From an uncultured Alistipes sp. (GTDB taxonomy: Bacteria; Bacteroidota; Bacteroidia; Bacteroidales; Rikenellaceae): a stretch of DNA of 10,141 bases. Under the pieces are notes generated by a model. It was given only the letters and a program-made list of their open reading frames with translations, was not told where the DNA came from and ran no database searches. Both the position numbers and the translations under genes were made by a program. Positions 1 to 6,019 of the stretch are shown one piece after another (the stretch's first letter is position 1; the number at the start of each line of letters is the position of its first letter). The stretch covers positions 1 through 10,141 of the forward strand of contig URRP01000052.1 in assembly GCA_900550375.1 (NCBI GenBank). The letters are read 5' to 3'.

Positions 1-158
1 GTGGCCATCGTCAGCGGCGTGATGAACTGCTTGGCCAGCGGCGTCATCACCACGCGCACCTCGGCGCCCGCCGTCTTCAATAAACGACACAGCACAGCCG
101 CCTTGTAAGCTGCTATGCTGCCTGTGATTCCCAGTAGGATGTGTTTGTCCTTCAACAT
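1..158 (-). CDS. coaBC: CoaBC N-terminus, phosphopantothenoylcysteine decarboxylase/synthetase (partial)
   Basis: Only the first 52 codons lie in the window; the gene continues past base 1. The protein begins MLKDKHILLGITGSIAAYKA. The GITGSIAAYKA stretch (about residues 10-20) is the FMN-phosphate-binding start of the CoaC/Dfp flavoprotein fold, and VVMTPLAKQFITPLTMA follows as in Dfp proteins. CoaBC is cytoplasmic. It joins cysteine to 4'-phosphopantothenate and decarboxylates the product to 4'-phosphopantetheine, two consecutive steps of coenzyme A synthesis. The start follows the rpoZ stop by 27 bases with no promoter-like sequence seen between them, so co-transcription with bamD and rpoZ is likely. 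The C-terminal CoaB half cannot be seen, so fusion of both activities is assumed from the usual Bacteroidetes arrangement. A CoaC-only protein cannot be formally excluded. Confidence 0.93.
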   Translation of the reverse strand, partial: MLKDKHILLGITGSIAAYKAAVLCRLLKTAGAEVRVVMTPLAKQFITPLTMA

Positions 159-185
159 GGAAGCGGGTGGCTTGCGCCCTGTCGG

Positions 186-509
186 TTAATTCTCCGCCTT
201 CTCTCCCTCCTTGAAGAAGAGTTCGTCGTCGAGGAACTCCTCGGTGGCGATGATCGCCGGTTTGGGCAGACGTTCGTAGTAACGCGAGATTTCGATCTGT
301 TCGCGGTTCTCGAAGGTCTCCTCCAGCGTATCGGTCGTCGTCGAGAACTCGGCGAGTTTACGATTGAGTTCGGTCTTCAGCTCGGCCGAGATCTGGTTGG
401 CGCGGCGGGCGATGATATTCACCGTTTCGTAAATATTGCCCGTTTCTTGATCCAGATCCACCAGCTTGCGAGTGATGGTGTTGTTGGGGATGTTCTTTTT
501 AATTTCCAT
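186..509 (-). CDS. rpoZ: DNA-directed RNA polymerase omega subunit, Bacteroidetes type
   Basis: This 107-residue acidic protein resembles the Rpb6/omega-like subunit of Bacteroidetes. Omega supports assembly and stability of core RNA polymerase by clamping the beta' C-terminus. Supporting sequence: TGNIYETVNIIARRANQIS (about residues 23-41), the conserved helix with the Rpb6-type ARRA core, then LEETFENREQIEISRYYERL and the KPAIIATEEF segment. The last residues are charged and look disordered. The ATG lies inside the end of bamD, with an 11-base overlap in another frame, which suggests translational coupling. coaBC follows 27 bases downstream. The bamD-rpoZ-coaBC order is common in Bacteroidetes and supports the call. 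Bacteroidetes omega is divergent from the proteobacterial form, so databases often list it as Rpb6-like or hypothetical. Confidence 0.9.
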   Translation of the reverse strand: MEIKKNIPNNTITRKLVDLDQETGNIYETVNIIARRANQISAELKTELNRKLAEFSTTTDTLEETFENREQIEISRYYERLPKPAIIATEEFLDDELFFKEGEKAEN

Positions 510-1326
510 CTTGCGTATCGTTTTTTTGATTCTTAGCCAGATAATCCTTCGCCTCCTTGGCCATGCGGTCGACCTCCTTGCGGTGGGTTGATTCGGGGAA
601 CTCGGCGATGAAGGTGTAGTAGGAGTCGAGCATCGAGAGGTAGCGGTCTGTCTGCTTGCGCTGCACCGAGTTGTGTGCCAGCTCGTAGCCCGAACCCACG
701 ATCAGGTACATCAGCTCTTCGCGGTGGGGCGTGTCGGGGAACTTCCTCAACGCGTTTTTCAGTGCGACGATGGCCGACTTGTGTTTGCCGATCTTATAGT
801 ACGTGTAGGCGTTCAGGAACTCCTTGTTGTGAAGCCGTTCGGTCAACTCGTCGCGCAGCTCCTTGAACTGCTCGTACTTCTTGCTCTCGGGATAGCGCGA
901 CATGAACTCCGAGATCGCGATGATCGCCTGTCCGGTGACCGTCTGGTCGCGTTCGGGCGCAGGGGAGAGGTAGTAGAAACACATGGCGTACATCCCTTCC
1001 GCATCTTCGATGAAGGGGCTGCGGCCGAAGGTACGGCGGTAGGTGTCGAACAACTCCGACGCCGTGTCGTAACTGCGGTTCTTGAAGTGGGCGCGGGCGA
1101 TATAGAATGAGAGGGTATCGGCCTTGCTCGTCCCCGAGTAGTAGTTCTCGACGTTTTCGAGAAGCGTGATGGCCTTGCCCCATTTTCCGGCGTTGTACAG
1201 CTCGACGCCTTTGGCGTAAATCGCTTCGGGATCGCCGCCTTTAATCAGGCGGTTGATGCTGCTGCACCCGCTCAGGGCTGCGCTCAGGGCAGCGATGCCG
1301 AGCAGGTAGAATAAGATTTTTTTCAT
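499..1326 (-). CDS. bamD: Outer-membrane protein assembly factor BamD, TPR lipoprotein
   Basis: This 275-residue lipoprotein belongs to the BAM complex, which inserts beta-barrel proteins into the outer membrane. BamD is its periplasmic TPR scaffold and works with the BamA barrel. The start MKKILFYLLGIAALSAALSG is a type II signal peptide with lipobox LSGC (lipidated Cys21). TPR-like helix pairs fill the rest: about residues 34-63 (YAKGVELYNAGKWGKAITLL), 70-103 (ADTLSFYIARAHFKNRSYDT), 133-165, 171-200 (AYTYYKIGKHKSAIVALKNA) and 205-245. Length fits the family. An in-frame ATG at 1368 would add 14 residues ahead of the signal peptide and lies within the predicted promoter, so the start at 1326 is preferred; AAAGG sits directly before it. 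Its 3' end overlaps rpoZ by 11 bases. Confidence 0.95.
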   Translation of the reverse strand: MKKILFYLLGIAALSAALSGCSSINRLIKGGDPEAIYAKGVELYNAGKWGKAITLLENVENYYSGTSKADTLSFYIARAHFKNRSYDTASELFDTYRRTFGRSPFIEDAEGMYAMCFYYLSPAPERDQTVTGQAIIAISEFMSRYPESKKYEQFKELRDELTERLHNKEFLNAYTYYKIGKHKSAIVALKNALRKFPDTPHREELMYLIVGSGYELAHNSVQRKQTDRYLSMLDSYYTFIAEFPESTHRKEVDRMAKEAKDYLAKNQKNDTQDGN

Positions 1327-1365
1327 CCTTTGGTTTGTTTCCGCGTGCAATACTCCACAGTCGCG

Positions 1366-1396
1366 CAAAGTTACGTATTATTTAACGAAAAACAAA
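1366..1396 (-). promoter_or_regulatory. Promoter for bamD-rpoZ-coaBC
   Basis: Read on the minus strand, TTTG (1396-1393) is followed after 19 bases by TAACTTTG (1373-1366). This is an exact match to the Bacteroidetes housekeeping form TTTG-N19-21-TAnnTTTG. Transcription would begin near 1360 and give a leader of about 30 bases before the bamD ATG. The -33 element lies in the T-rich tail of the terminator just upstream. Confidence 0.72.
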
Positions 1397-1400
1397 ACGA

Positions 1401-1436
1401 AAAATTGTTCCGTCCGAAACAAACCGATTCGGGCGG
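1401..1436 (-). terminator. Terminator after the DUF4837 gene
   Basis: On the minus strand a 9-bp stem with one G-U pair (bases 1436-1428 pairing with 1418-1410, 9-base loop) is followed by a U-rich run continuing past 1401. It lies about 60 bases after the stop of the DUF4837 gene and just before the bamD promoter, so it would separate the two transcription units. Confidence 0.6.
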
Positions 1437-1496
1437 CGGTGAAAAAAACGATTTTCCGGCTTGTGCCGAATGCGGAAACGCACGCTCGGACCGGCT

Positions 1497-2513
1497 CTAT
1501 TCGCTCTTCGGCGCAGGCGTGTCTTCCGGCACGGAGATCAGGTAGAGCAGGTGTTCCAGCTCGCGCAGGTAGTTGCGTTTGTGGTTCTTGGGCGAATAGA
1601 CGTAACAGTCGATGGTCAGCACCCGCTTGGAGGTCGTGTCGACGGTCGTGTAGCTCACGAACGGGCCGCCCATGAAGTCGTTCTTCACGTCCCAGAAACC
1701 GCGCAGTTCGATCCATAGCCGTCCTTCTAGCCGGAAGGTGCGCAGGTCGGGTTCGTAGACGTCGGCCGTGGTCATGAACGACCCCTCCGACGGACCGGGA
1801 ATGCGTGCTGCAAAGGTGTTGCGCGCCGCTGTCAGCGCCTCGACGGTCAGGGCCTGTCGGCCCGTGTAAGGGTAGGAGTAGATGAAAAATCCCTGACTGG
1901 CCTGCGGAAATTCGTAGGAGGCCCACAGGAAATCGTCGCCTTTCGAGCGGAGCTTGTAACCCTGCGGCACGGTGAAATCGACGCCGAACTGCTCCTTGAC
2001 CAGCCCTGCGAGGAACTTGTCGGGAAATTTTCGGCCGAAATCGATCGTGCGGTCGCGCTCGGCCTTTTCCAGTACGTAGATCAGTTCGTCGCGGTGCGCG
2101 TCGAGGTAGTCGATGAGCGACTGCTGGGTCGGGCCTTGCAGCGTCATGACGATCTGCGGCTGGGCATAGAGGTCGTATTGTACGGCCGCTACCGGCTCCT
2201 TGACCTCCGTGTCGACGAGCACCTGCAACACGTTGCGATGGCGTGTGACGAGATTTTCGAATCCGCCCGGCAGCACGCGCAGCACGTCGAAGAGCGGTTC
2301 GCGCTGGTTGAGTCCCACAACGGGTTCGGTCAGAATACTGCGCAGCGTATCGCCCAGCGCTCCCTGCCATTCGGGTTGATTGCAGACCACGATCAGTTCG
2401 TAGGGCGCACCCTGCGCATTGATCCGCTGATCGCTCAGCGTGCGGAACGCCTTGCAGCCGAAATTCGACGCTGCGACGGCCAGTACGACGGCCAGTTTTA
2501 CAAAATTTTTCAT
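1497..2513 (-). CDS. DUF4837 family lipoprotein
   Basis: This 338-residue protein starts MKNFVKLAVVLAVAASNFGC, a short basic-hydrophobic signal peptide ending at Cys20. The residues before the Cys (N-F-G) are a weak lipobox, but Gly at -1 suits lipidation, so it is probably an envelope lipoprotein. The mature part matches my recollection of the Bacteroidetes DUF4837 family: an opening YELIVVCNQPEW, LFDVLRVLP near residue 70, a middle with DFGRKFPDKF, then FLWASYEFPQASQGFFIYSY, and near the end LRGFWDVKNDFMGGPFVSYT. No enzyme motif is visible and the function is unknown. The ORF remains open upstream to 2840, but that would add 109 residues ahead of the signal peptide and read through the divergent promoter region, so the ATG at 2513 is chosen. 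It precedes bamD but has its own terminator. Confidence 0.88.
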   Translation of the reverse strand: MKNFVKLAVVLAVAASNFGCKAFRTLSDQRINAQGAPYELIVVCNQPEWQGALGDTLRSILTEPVVGLNQREPLFDVLRVLPGGFENLVTRHRNVLQVLVDTEVKEPVAAVQYDLYAQPQIVMTLQGPTQQSLIDYLDAHRDELIYVLEKAERDRTIDFGRKFPDKFLAGLVKEQFGVDFTVPQGYKLRSKGDDFLWASYEFPQASQGFFIYSYPYTGRQALTVEALTAARNTFAARIPGPSEGSFMTTADVYEPDLRTFRLEGRLWIELRGFWDVKNDFMGGPFVSYTTVDTTSKRVLTIDCYVYSPKNHKRNYLRELEHLLYLISVPEDTPAPKSE

Positions 2514-2605
2514 CGCTTTCCCTGTTTTGCGTCGAGACAGTACGTGTGCAGCGCCGAATTTATTCGGGAGTGTCGAGACACAGTCTGTCCGAGCGAAAGT
2601 TAACT

Positions 2606-2637
2606 TTTGCAAAGGTAGCATTTTTTGCCTACATTTG
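2606..2637 (+). promoter_or_regulatory. Promoter for the polysaccharide deacetylase gene
   Basis: TTTG (2606-2609), a 20-base spacer, then TACATTTG (2630-2637) is an exact Bacteroidetes promoter match. Transcription would start near 2644 and give a leader of about 18 bases before the ATG at 2662. It is interleaved with a divergent minus-strand -7 element at 2610-2617. Confidence 0.75.
2610..2617 (-). promoter_or_regulatory. Probable -7 element for the DUF4837 gene
   Basis: Read on the minus strand this is TACCTTTG, matching TAnnTTTG. No good TTTG occurs 19-21 bases upstream; the position holds CGTG, with only the TG matching. Transcription would start near 2603 and leave a leader of about 90 bases. 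The element abuts the -33 box of the divergent deacetylase promoter. Confidence 0.5.
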
Positions 2638-2661
2638 CACGGTGATTGTCTTCTAATATCC

Positions 2662-3270
2662 ATGCGCCTCAAACCGCCGAAATTCATCCGTTGGCTGATG
2701 CCCGACCTCATCTGGGAGATGAAGGACAAATCGGCCGTGTACCTTACCTTCGACGACGGCCCCACGCCCGGCATCACCGAGTGGATTCTCTCGACGTTGG
2801 ACAAGTACGATGCCAAAGCGACCTTCTTCGTGTTGGGCAAGAACGTTGAGATGTATCCCGATCTCTACCGGCGCATTCTCGACGCCGGCCACCGTATCGG
2901 CAACCATACCTATTCCCATCAGAAAGGGTGGGGCATGAGTCTCGAACGCTATATCGAGGATGTCGATTTCGCCAACGATCTGCTTCACACCGAATTGTTC
3001 CGGCCTCCCTATGCCCGCATCACGCCGGCGCAGGCGCGTGCACTGGCCATGCGTTACAAGCTGGTGATGTGGGACATTCTGTCGCGCGACTACAACCGTG
3101 CTCTTTCCCCCCGCACCTGCCTGCGCAATGTCACCCGCTACCTCGAGGGCGGGTCGATCGTCGTCTTCCACGACTCCGAGAAGTCGTTCCGCAACATGAG
3201 CTACGCCCTGCCGCGCACGCTTCAGGCGGTCCGTGCCATGGGACTCAAATGCAAAGCGATCGATCTGTAA
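2662..3270 (+). CDS. Polysaccharide deacetylase, NodB/CE4 family
   Basis: This 202-residue NodB-homology protein removes N- or O-acetyl groups from a glycan using a divalent metal. The CE4 motifs are present: TFDDGP (29-34; Asp31 as the expected base, Asp32 a metal ligand), NHTYSH (81-86; His82 and His86 as metal ligands), RPPY (114-117), MWDILSRDYN (136-145) and VVFHD (167-171; His170 as the expected acid). It is close to a bare NodB domain. No signal peptide is seen: the N-terminus MRLKPPKFIRWLMPDLIWEM is basic and amphipathic, so it may act in the cytoplasm or at the inner face of the membrane. The longer in-frame ORF from 2440 would cross the promoter and the divergent gene, so ATG 2662 is chosen. 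The substrate is not predictable; peptidoglycan, LPS or capsule precursors are possible. Confidence 0.92.
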   Translation: MRLKPPKFIRWLMPDLIWEMKDKSAVYLTFDDGPTPGITEWILSTLDKYDAKATFFVLGKNVEMYPDLYRRILDAGHRIGNHTYSHQKGWGMSLERYIEDVDFANDLLHTELFRPPYARITPAQARALAMRYKLVMWDILSRDYNRALSPRTCLRNVTRYLEGGSIVVFHDSEKSFRNMSYALPRTLQAVRAMGLKCKAIDL

Positions 3271-3344
3271 ACCGCCCGCCTGTCCGCCTGCCGGCGAATC
3301 GAAGGAGCGGTTGCACGGGAGGCACCTCGCTACGATTCTGAAAA

Positions 3345-3380
3345 TTACGGGCCGCTCTCGTTTTCGAGAACGGCCCGTAG
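3345..3380. terminator. Bidirectional terminator between convergent genes
   Basis: Bases 3347-3360 pair with 3365-3378 around a TTTT loop: a 14-bp GC-rich stem with one C-A mismatch, extended by a U-A and a G-U pair. On the plus strand ATTTTC follows; on the minus strand AATTTT follows. It lies between the deacetylase stop (3270) and the lipoprotein stop (3399), so it can end both transcripts. Confidence 0.82.
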
Positions 3381-3398
3381 ATTTTCGCAGGGGCGGAC

Positions 3399-4472
3399 TT
3401 ATTCACCCGAATAGTAGGTCAGCTTACCCGTGTAGGTCGACGTCACCTGACGGCCTGCACCGTCCTTGAGTTTGAGCTTCAGGGTGTAGATCTCCCCCGT
3501 GCGGCTTACCGTCACCGACCCCGTATCGAGCCGTGCCTCCGCCAAACGCCGTACCGAGTAGAACCAGCAGCCCCAGTAGCCGCCGTAGGTTGCGTCGTAC
3601 ATACCGGCAAGCATCGTTCCTGCGGGCAGTTCTTCGGCGGTATTGGCATCGAGGAGCGTGTATTCGCCGTCGGGAATATAGTCGCTGACGCCCTTTGTGG
3701 TATTGAACGCCAGCTGTACGGCGTCGCCCTGACCGTAGTTGATGTCCAGATCGTAATCCGCCTCGGCCAGCAGAACGTTCCATGCGTCGGAACCCATCTC
3801 GTAAATATCGCCGTAGTAGATCGCCATGCCCTGCGTGAAGACCGGCTCTACATCCTCGGTCAGATTACTCATATTGCCGTCCAGCGTGCGGTTGTAGAAG
3901 GCCAGCGGTCCGTAATATTCGAAGGTATAGGGTTCGTCCTTCTCGAGCGTAAGCGTGCAAGTCACTTTGTAAAGCCCGTCGATCACCTCGATCTTGGCCG
4001 AACCTTCTTGTGCTTCGGAGTAGGTGAAATCGCCCTCTTCGTCGTGGCGCGCGACATACGTGTCGCCGTCGCCGTTGAGCGAACCGGCGGGGTAGTTTGT
4101 CCCGTCGTTCATCGGGTAATCCCCCTCCGCGAGCTTCGGGAAATCGGGATCGGCTGCCAGCGAATCGTTGAAATCGAGGCAGAGAATATGATAACCTTCG
4201 GGATCGTTCTTGTCTTCGATCGTGAAATTGATCCAGAAGTTGCCCGTACCTTCGTCATGGTAATCGCCCTTGTAGTATCCTTCGACCTTCACACCTTTCG
4301 TCAGTTCAGGGGTGTCGGGGGTGTCGGGTCCTTCCGGTTCTTCGGGTTTATCACCCCCGCCCGGCGTTTCATTCTTTTCGGGATCGGCTGCGGGATCGTC
4401 GTCGCTGCATGACGGCGACAAAGAAACAAGGCAGAGAAGAGCTGCTGCCAGCAAAAGTTTTTCGAATTTCAT
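3399..4472 (-). CDS. Surface lipoprotein with a tandemly duplicated unknown domain
   Basis: This 357-residue protein is of unknown function. MKFEKLLLAAALLCLVSLSPSC is a lipoprotein signal peptide with Cys22 as the lipid site (SPS-C, an atypical lipobox). The next residues SDDDP are acidic, resembling the export signal that sends Bacteroidetes lipoproteins to the cell surface. Residues 28-58 are a Pro/Glu/Asp/Gly linker (GGGDKPEEPEGPDTPDTPEL). Two related beta-rich domains follow, at about 62-194 and 214-355. Both share a YY-x-GD or YYGD start, a Trp nine or ten residues later, L-x-FN, P-x-G-x-Y or EGDY, PAG followed by S/T, GS-x-V, and a final Y-x-G-x-L-x-(F/Y)Y. The protein is rich in Asp/Glu and aromatic residues. 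No catalytic motif is seen; glycan or adhesion binding would be a guess. It is transcribed alone, divergently from ubiX. Confidence 0.85.
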   Translation of the reverse strand: MKFEKLLLAAALLCLVSLSPSCSDDDPAADPEKNETPGGGDKPEEPEGPDTPDTPELTKGVKVEGYYKGDYHDEGTGNFWINFTIEDKNDPEGYHILCLDFNDSLAADPDFPKLAEGDYPMNDGTNYPAGSLNGDGDTYVARHDEEGDFTYSEAQEGSAKIEVIDGLYKVTCTLTLEKDEPYTFEYYGPLAFYNRTLDGNMSNLTEDVEPVFTQGMAIYYGDIYEMGSDAWNVLLAEADYDLDINYGQGDAVQLAFNTTKGVSDYIPDGEYTLLDANTAEELPAGTMLAGMYDATYGGYWGCWFYSVRRLAEARLDTGSVTVSRTGEIYTLKLKLKDGAGRQVTSTYTGKLTYYSGE

Positions 4473-4507
4473 ACTAACTAACCTTTAGATTAACTGTAAT
4501 TCCGTTG

Positions 4508-4540
4508 CAAAAGTATAAAAAAAGTTGTTTTCGCCGCAAT
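4508..4540 (-). promoter_or_regulatory. Promoter for the duplicated-domain lipoprotein gene
   Basis: On the minus strand ATTG (4540-4537), a 21-base spacer and TACTTTTG (4515-4508) match the Bacteroidetes promoter form. Transcription would begin near 4502, leaving a leader of about 30 bases. The -33 box shares the palindrome CAATTG (4537-4542) with the upstream edge of the divergent ubiX promoter. Confidence 0.65.
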
Positions 4541-4574
4541 TGTGTCCGATTTTGTCGGGTATTTGTTACTTTTG
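4540..4574 (+). promoter_or_regulatory. Promoter for ubiX
   Basis: TACTTTTG (4567-4574) is an exact TAnnTTTG match only nine bases before the ubiX ATG. The best upstream box is TTGTG (4540-4544); its spacing is long (22-24 bases), so the -33 assignment is weak. A start site a few bases after 4574 would leave almost no leader, so the mRNA may be leaderless or nearly so. Confidence 0.58.
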
Positions 4575-4583
4575 TCTCAACGT

Positions 4584-5159
4584 ATGAAGCTGATTCTCGC
4601 CATCACCGCCGCCAGCGGAGCCGTTTACGCCCGCCAGACCGCCGAACGTCTTGCAGCGCTCGACTGCGTGGAGTCCGTTGCGCTCGTTTACAGCGACTTG
4701 GCGCCGCGCGTCATGGTACACGAAGGCGTCGTGCTGCCCGACCATCCGAAGTTCGTCCGTTACGACAACTGCGATTTGTTCGCTCCGCCGGCCAGCGGTT
4801 CGGCGCGTTACGATGCGATGATCGTCGTCCCCGCTTCGGTCGGTACGGTCGGTCGGATCGCTTCGGGCGTGTCGCAGACGCTTATCGAACGGGCGGCCGA
4901 CGTCATGCTCAAGGAGCGGCGGCGGCTCGTCGTGGTCGTGCGCGAGACGCCTCTGTCGCTCATCCATCTGCGTAACCTTGTGACGCTCACCGAATGCGGC
5001 GCCGTCGTACTTCCCGCCGCACCGTCGTTCTATTCGGGTCCTGCCGACATCGAGTCGCTCTGTGCGACGGTCACCGAACGCATCGTTGCCCTCGTCTGTC
5101 CCTCGGCGGAGCGCTACGAGTGGGGGACGGATGCGCCGACGCGTGACGGGCAGCGTTGA
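4584..5159 (+). CDS. ubiX: Flavin prenyltransferase UbiX
   Basis: This 191-residue enzyme attaches a dimethylallyl group to reduced FMN, making prenylated FMN, the cofactor of UbiD-type decarboxylases. Family features are clear. TAASGAVYA (8-16) is the flavin-phosphate loop. VVPASVGTVGRIASGVSQ (81-98) corresponds to the usual P-C-S-x-x-T segment, with Ala84 in place of the common Cys. RAADVMLKERRRLVVVVRET (103-122) is the hallmark stretch with the Lys-Glu-Arg-Arg cluster and Arg120-Glu121, and LPAAPSFY (143-150) holds the conserved Tyr150. Length suits UbiX (about 190). The start at 4584 begins immediately before the beta-strand leading to the flavin loop; an ORF extension to 4542 would include the promoter. 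No UbiD partner lies in the window, so the downstream decarboxylase is unknown. Confidence 0.94.
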   Translation: MKLILAITAASGAVYARQTAERLAALDCVESVALVYSDLAPRVMVHEGVVLPDHPKFVRYDNCDLFAPPASGSARYDAMIVVPASVGTVGRIASGVSQTLIERAADVMLKERRRLVVVVRETPLSLIHLRNLVTLTECGAVVLPAAPSFYSGPADIESLCATVTERIVALVCPSAERYEWGTDAPTRDGQR

Positions 5160-5332
5160 TCCGGCCCGTGACGGAGATGCTTCTTCGGCTGCCCGAAAAG
5201 GAGTGCGAAAAGCCGAAAAGAGCGACCGCTCGTCGTGCCGAAGCGTGCCTGAAACGGACTCGTCCGAAGCGGGATACGCCGCCTTTCGCATGGAACTTTC
5301 GGCTCGGAATCTTGCATTTCCGATTTTTTTTG
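5160..5332. other. Non-coding gap between ubiX and efp
   Basis: No convincing gene is seen here. An 8-bp match (CGGGCAGC at the ubiX end, GCTGCCCG near 5190) encloses a long loop and is too weak to call a terminator. CGAAAAG occurs three times within about 30 bases, with no obvious meaning. The open frames crossing it are short and unlike known proteins. Confidence 0.5.
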
Positions 5333-5340
5333 TAATTTTG
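5312..5340 (+). promoter_or_regulatory. Promoter for efp
   Basis: TAATTTTG (5333-5340) matches TAnnTTTG, preceded by TTG (5312-5314) at a slightly short spacing of 18 bases. Transcription would start near 5346 and leave an A/T-rich leader of about 35 bases, suited to efficient translation of efp in Bacteroidetes, which rarely use Shine-Dalgarno pairing. Confidence 0.65.
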
Positions 5341-5380
5341 TGCCCTATCGACTAATCACGTAAATAAAAACGATATTTTT

Positions 5381-5947
5381 ATGGCAACAACCGCTGATAT
5401 TAAAATCGGTGCTTGCATCGAGCTGGAGGGCAAAACCTTCCAGATCGTCGATTTCCAGCACGTCAAGCCCGGTAAAGGCCCCGCTTTCGTGCGCACGAAA
5501 CTCAAGAATCTGGAAAACGGCCGCGTGCTCGACAATACCTTCTCCGCAGGTGCGAAGATGGAGTTCGTCCGTGTGGAACGCCGTCCCTACCAGTTCACCT
5601 ACGAGGATGATCTCGGGGCGCACTTCATGCACACCGAGACCTTCGAGGAGATCAACATCGACAAGGCGCTCATCAGCAACTACGACCTGATGTCCGACGG
5701 CCAGATCGTCGAGGTAATGTTCCATACCGAGAAGGAGTCTGTGCTTTCGGCCGATCTTCCCGCGATCGTGGATATGGAGGTGACCTACACCGAGCCGGGC
5801 ATCAAGGGCGACACGGCGTCGACCAACTCGCTCAAACCCGCGACGGTACATACGGGCGCTACGGTGCGTGTGCCGCTGTTCATCAATACGGGCGACAAGA
5901 TCCGCGTCGACACCCGTACCCGCGAATATGTGGAGCGCGTGAAGTAA
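5381..5947 (+). CDS. efp: Translation elongation factor P
   Basis: This 188-residue protein has standard EF-P length and three-domain layout: an N-terminal KOW-like domain (about 1-64), an OB domain (about 66-128) and a C-terminal OB domain (about 130-187). EF-P binds ribosomes stalled at polyproline stretches, between the P and E sites, and promotes peptide bond formation. The ribosome-facing loop reads HVKPGKGPAF, with Lys32 at the tip. The C-terminal part shows ADLPAIVDMEVTYTEPGIKGDTAS, NSLKPATVHTGATVRVPLFI and NTGDKIRVDTRTREYVERVK, matching the EF-P signature. The PGKGP loop resembles the form reported to work without lysine modification in some bacteria; no modification gene is visible here. 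ATG 5381 begins MATTADIKIGACIEL, the usual EF-P opening. It has its own promoter and a strong terminator. Confidence 0.97.
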   Translation: MATTADIKIGACIELEGKTFQIVDFQHVKPGKGPAFVRTKLKNLENGRVLDNTFSAGAKMEFVRVERRPYQFTYEDDLGAHFMHTETFEEINIDKALISNYDLMSDGQIVEVMFHTEKESVLSADLPAIVDMEVTYTEPGIKGDTASTNSLKPATVHTGATVRVPLFINTGDKIRVDTRTREYVERVK

Positions 5948-5965
5948 TTGCACGATCGCTTCTCA

Positions 5966-6004
5966 AAACGAATGCCGCCCCGAACATCGGGGCGGCATTC
6001 GTTT
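5966..6004. terminator. Strong hairpin terminator between efp and the oxidoreductase gene
   Basis: Bases 5966-5982 and 5988-6004 form a perfect 17-bp stem with loop AACAT; the core is GC-rich (GCCGCCCCG) and the outer ends are A/T. It follows the efp stop by 18 bases and precedes the stop of the convergent minus-strand gene by 15. Tails read GTTTGTAG on plus and CGTTTTGAG on minus, so it likely serves both directions. Confidence 0.88.
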
Positions 6005-6019
6005 GTAGAGGCCGGCCGT

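Noticed and set aside
1327..1368. Upstream bamD start adding 14 residues (MRDCGVLHAETNQR).
   Set aside because: It would place residues ahead of a perfect lipoprotein signal peptide, and the ATG lies inside the predicted -7 box.
2514..2840. Extended N-terminus for the DUF4837 protein.
   Set aside because: The extension passes through the divergent promoter and into the deacetylase gene, and would bury the signal peptide.
5160..5332. tRNA or small RNA gene between ubiX and efp.
   Set aside because: No T-loop consensus, cloverleaf pairing or independent promoter/terminator pair was seen.
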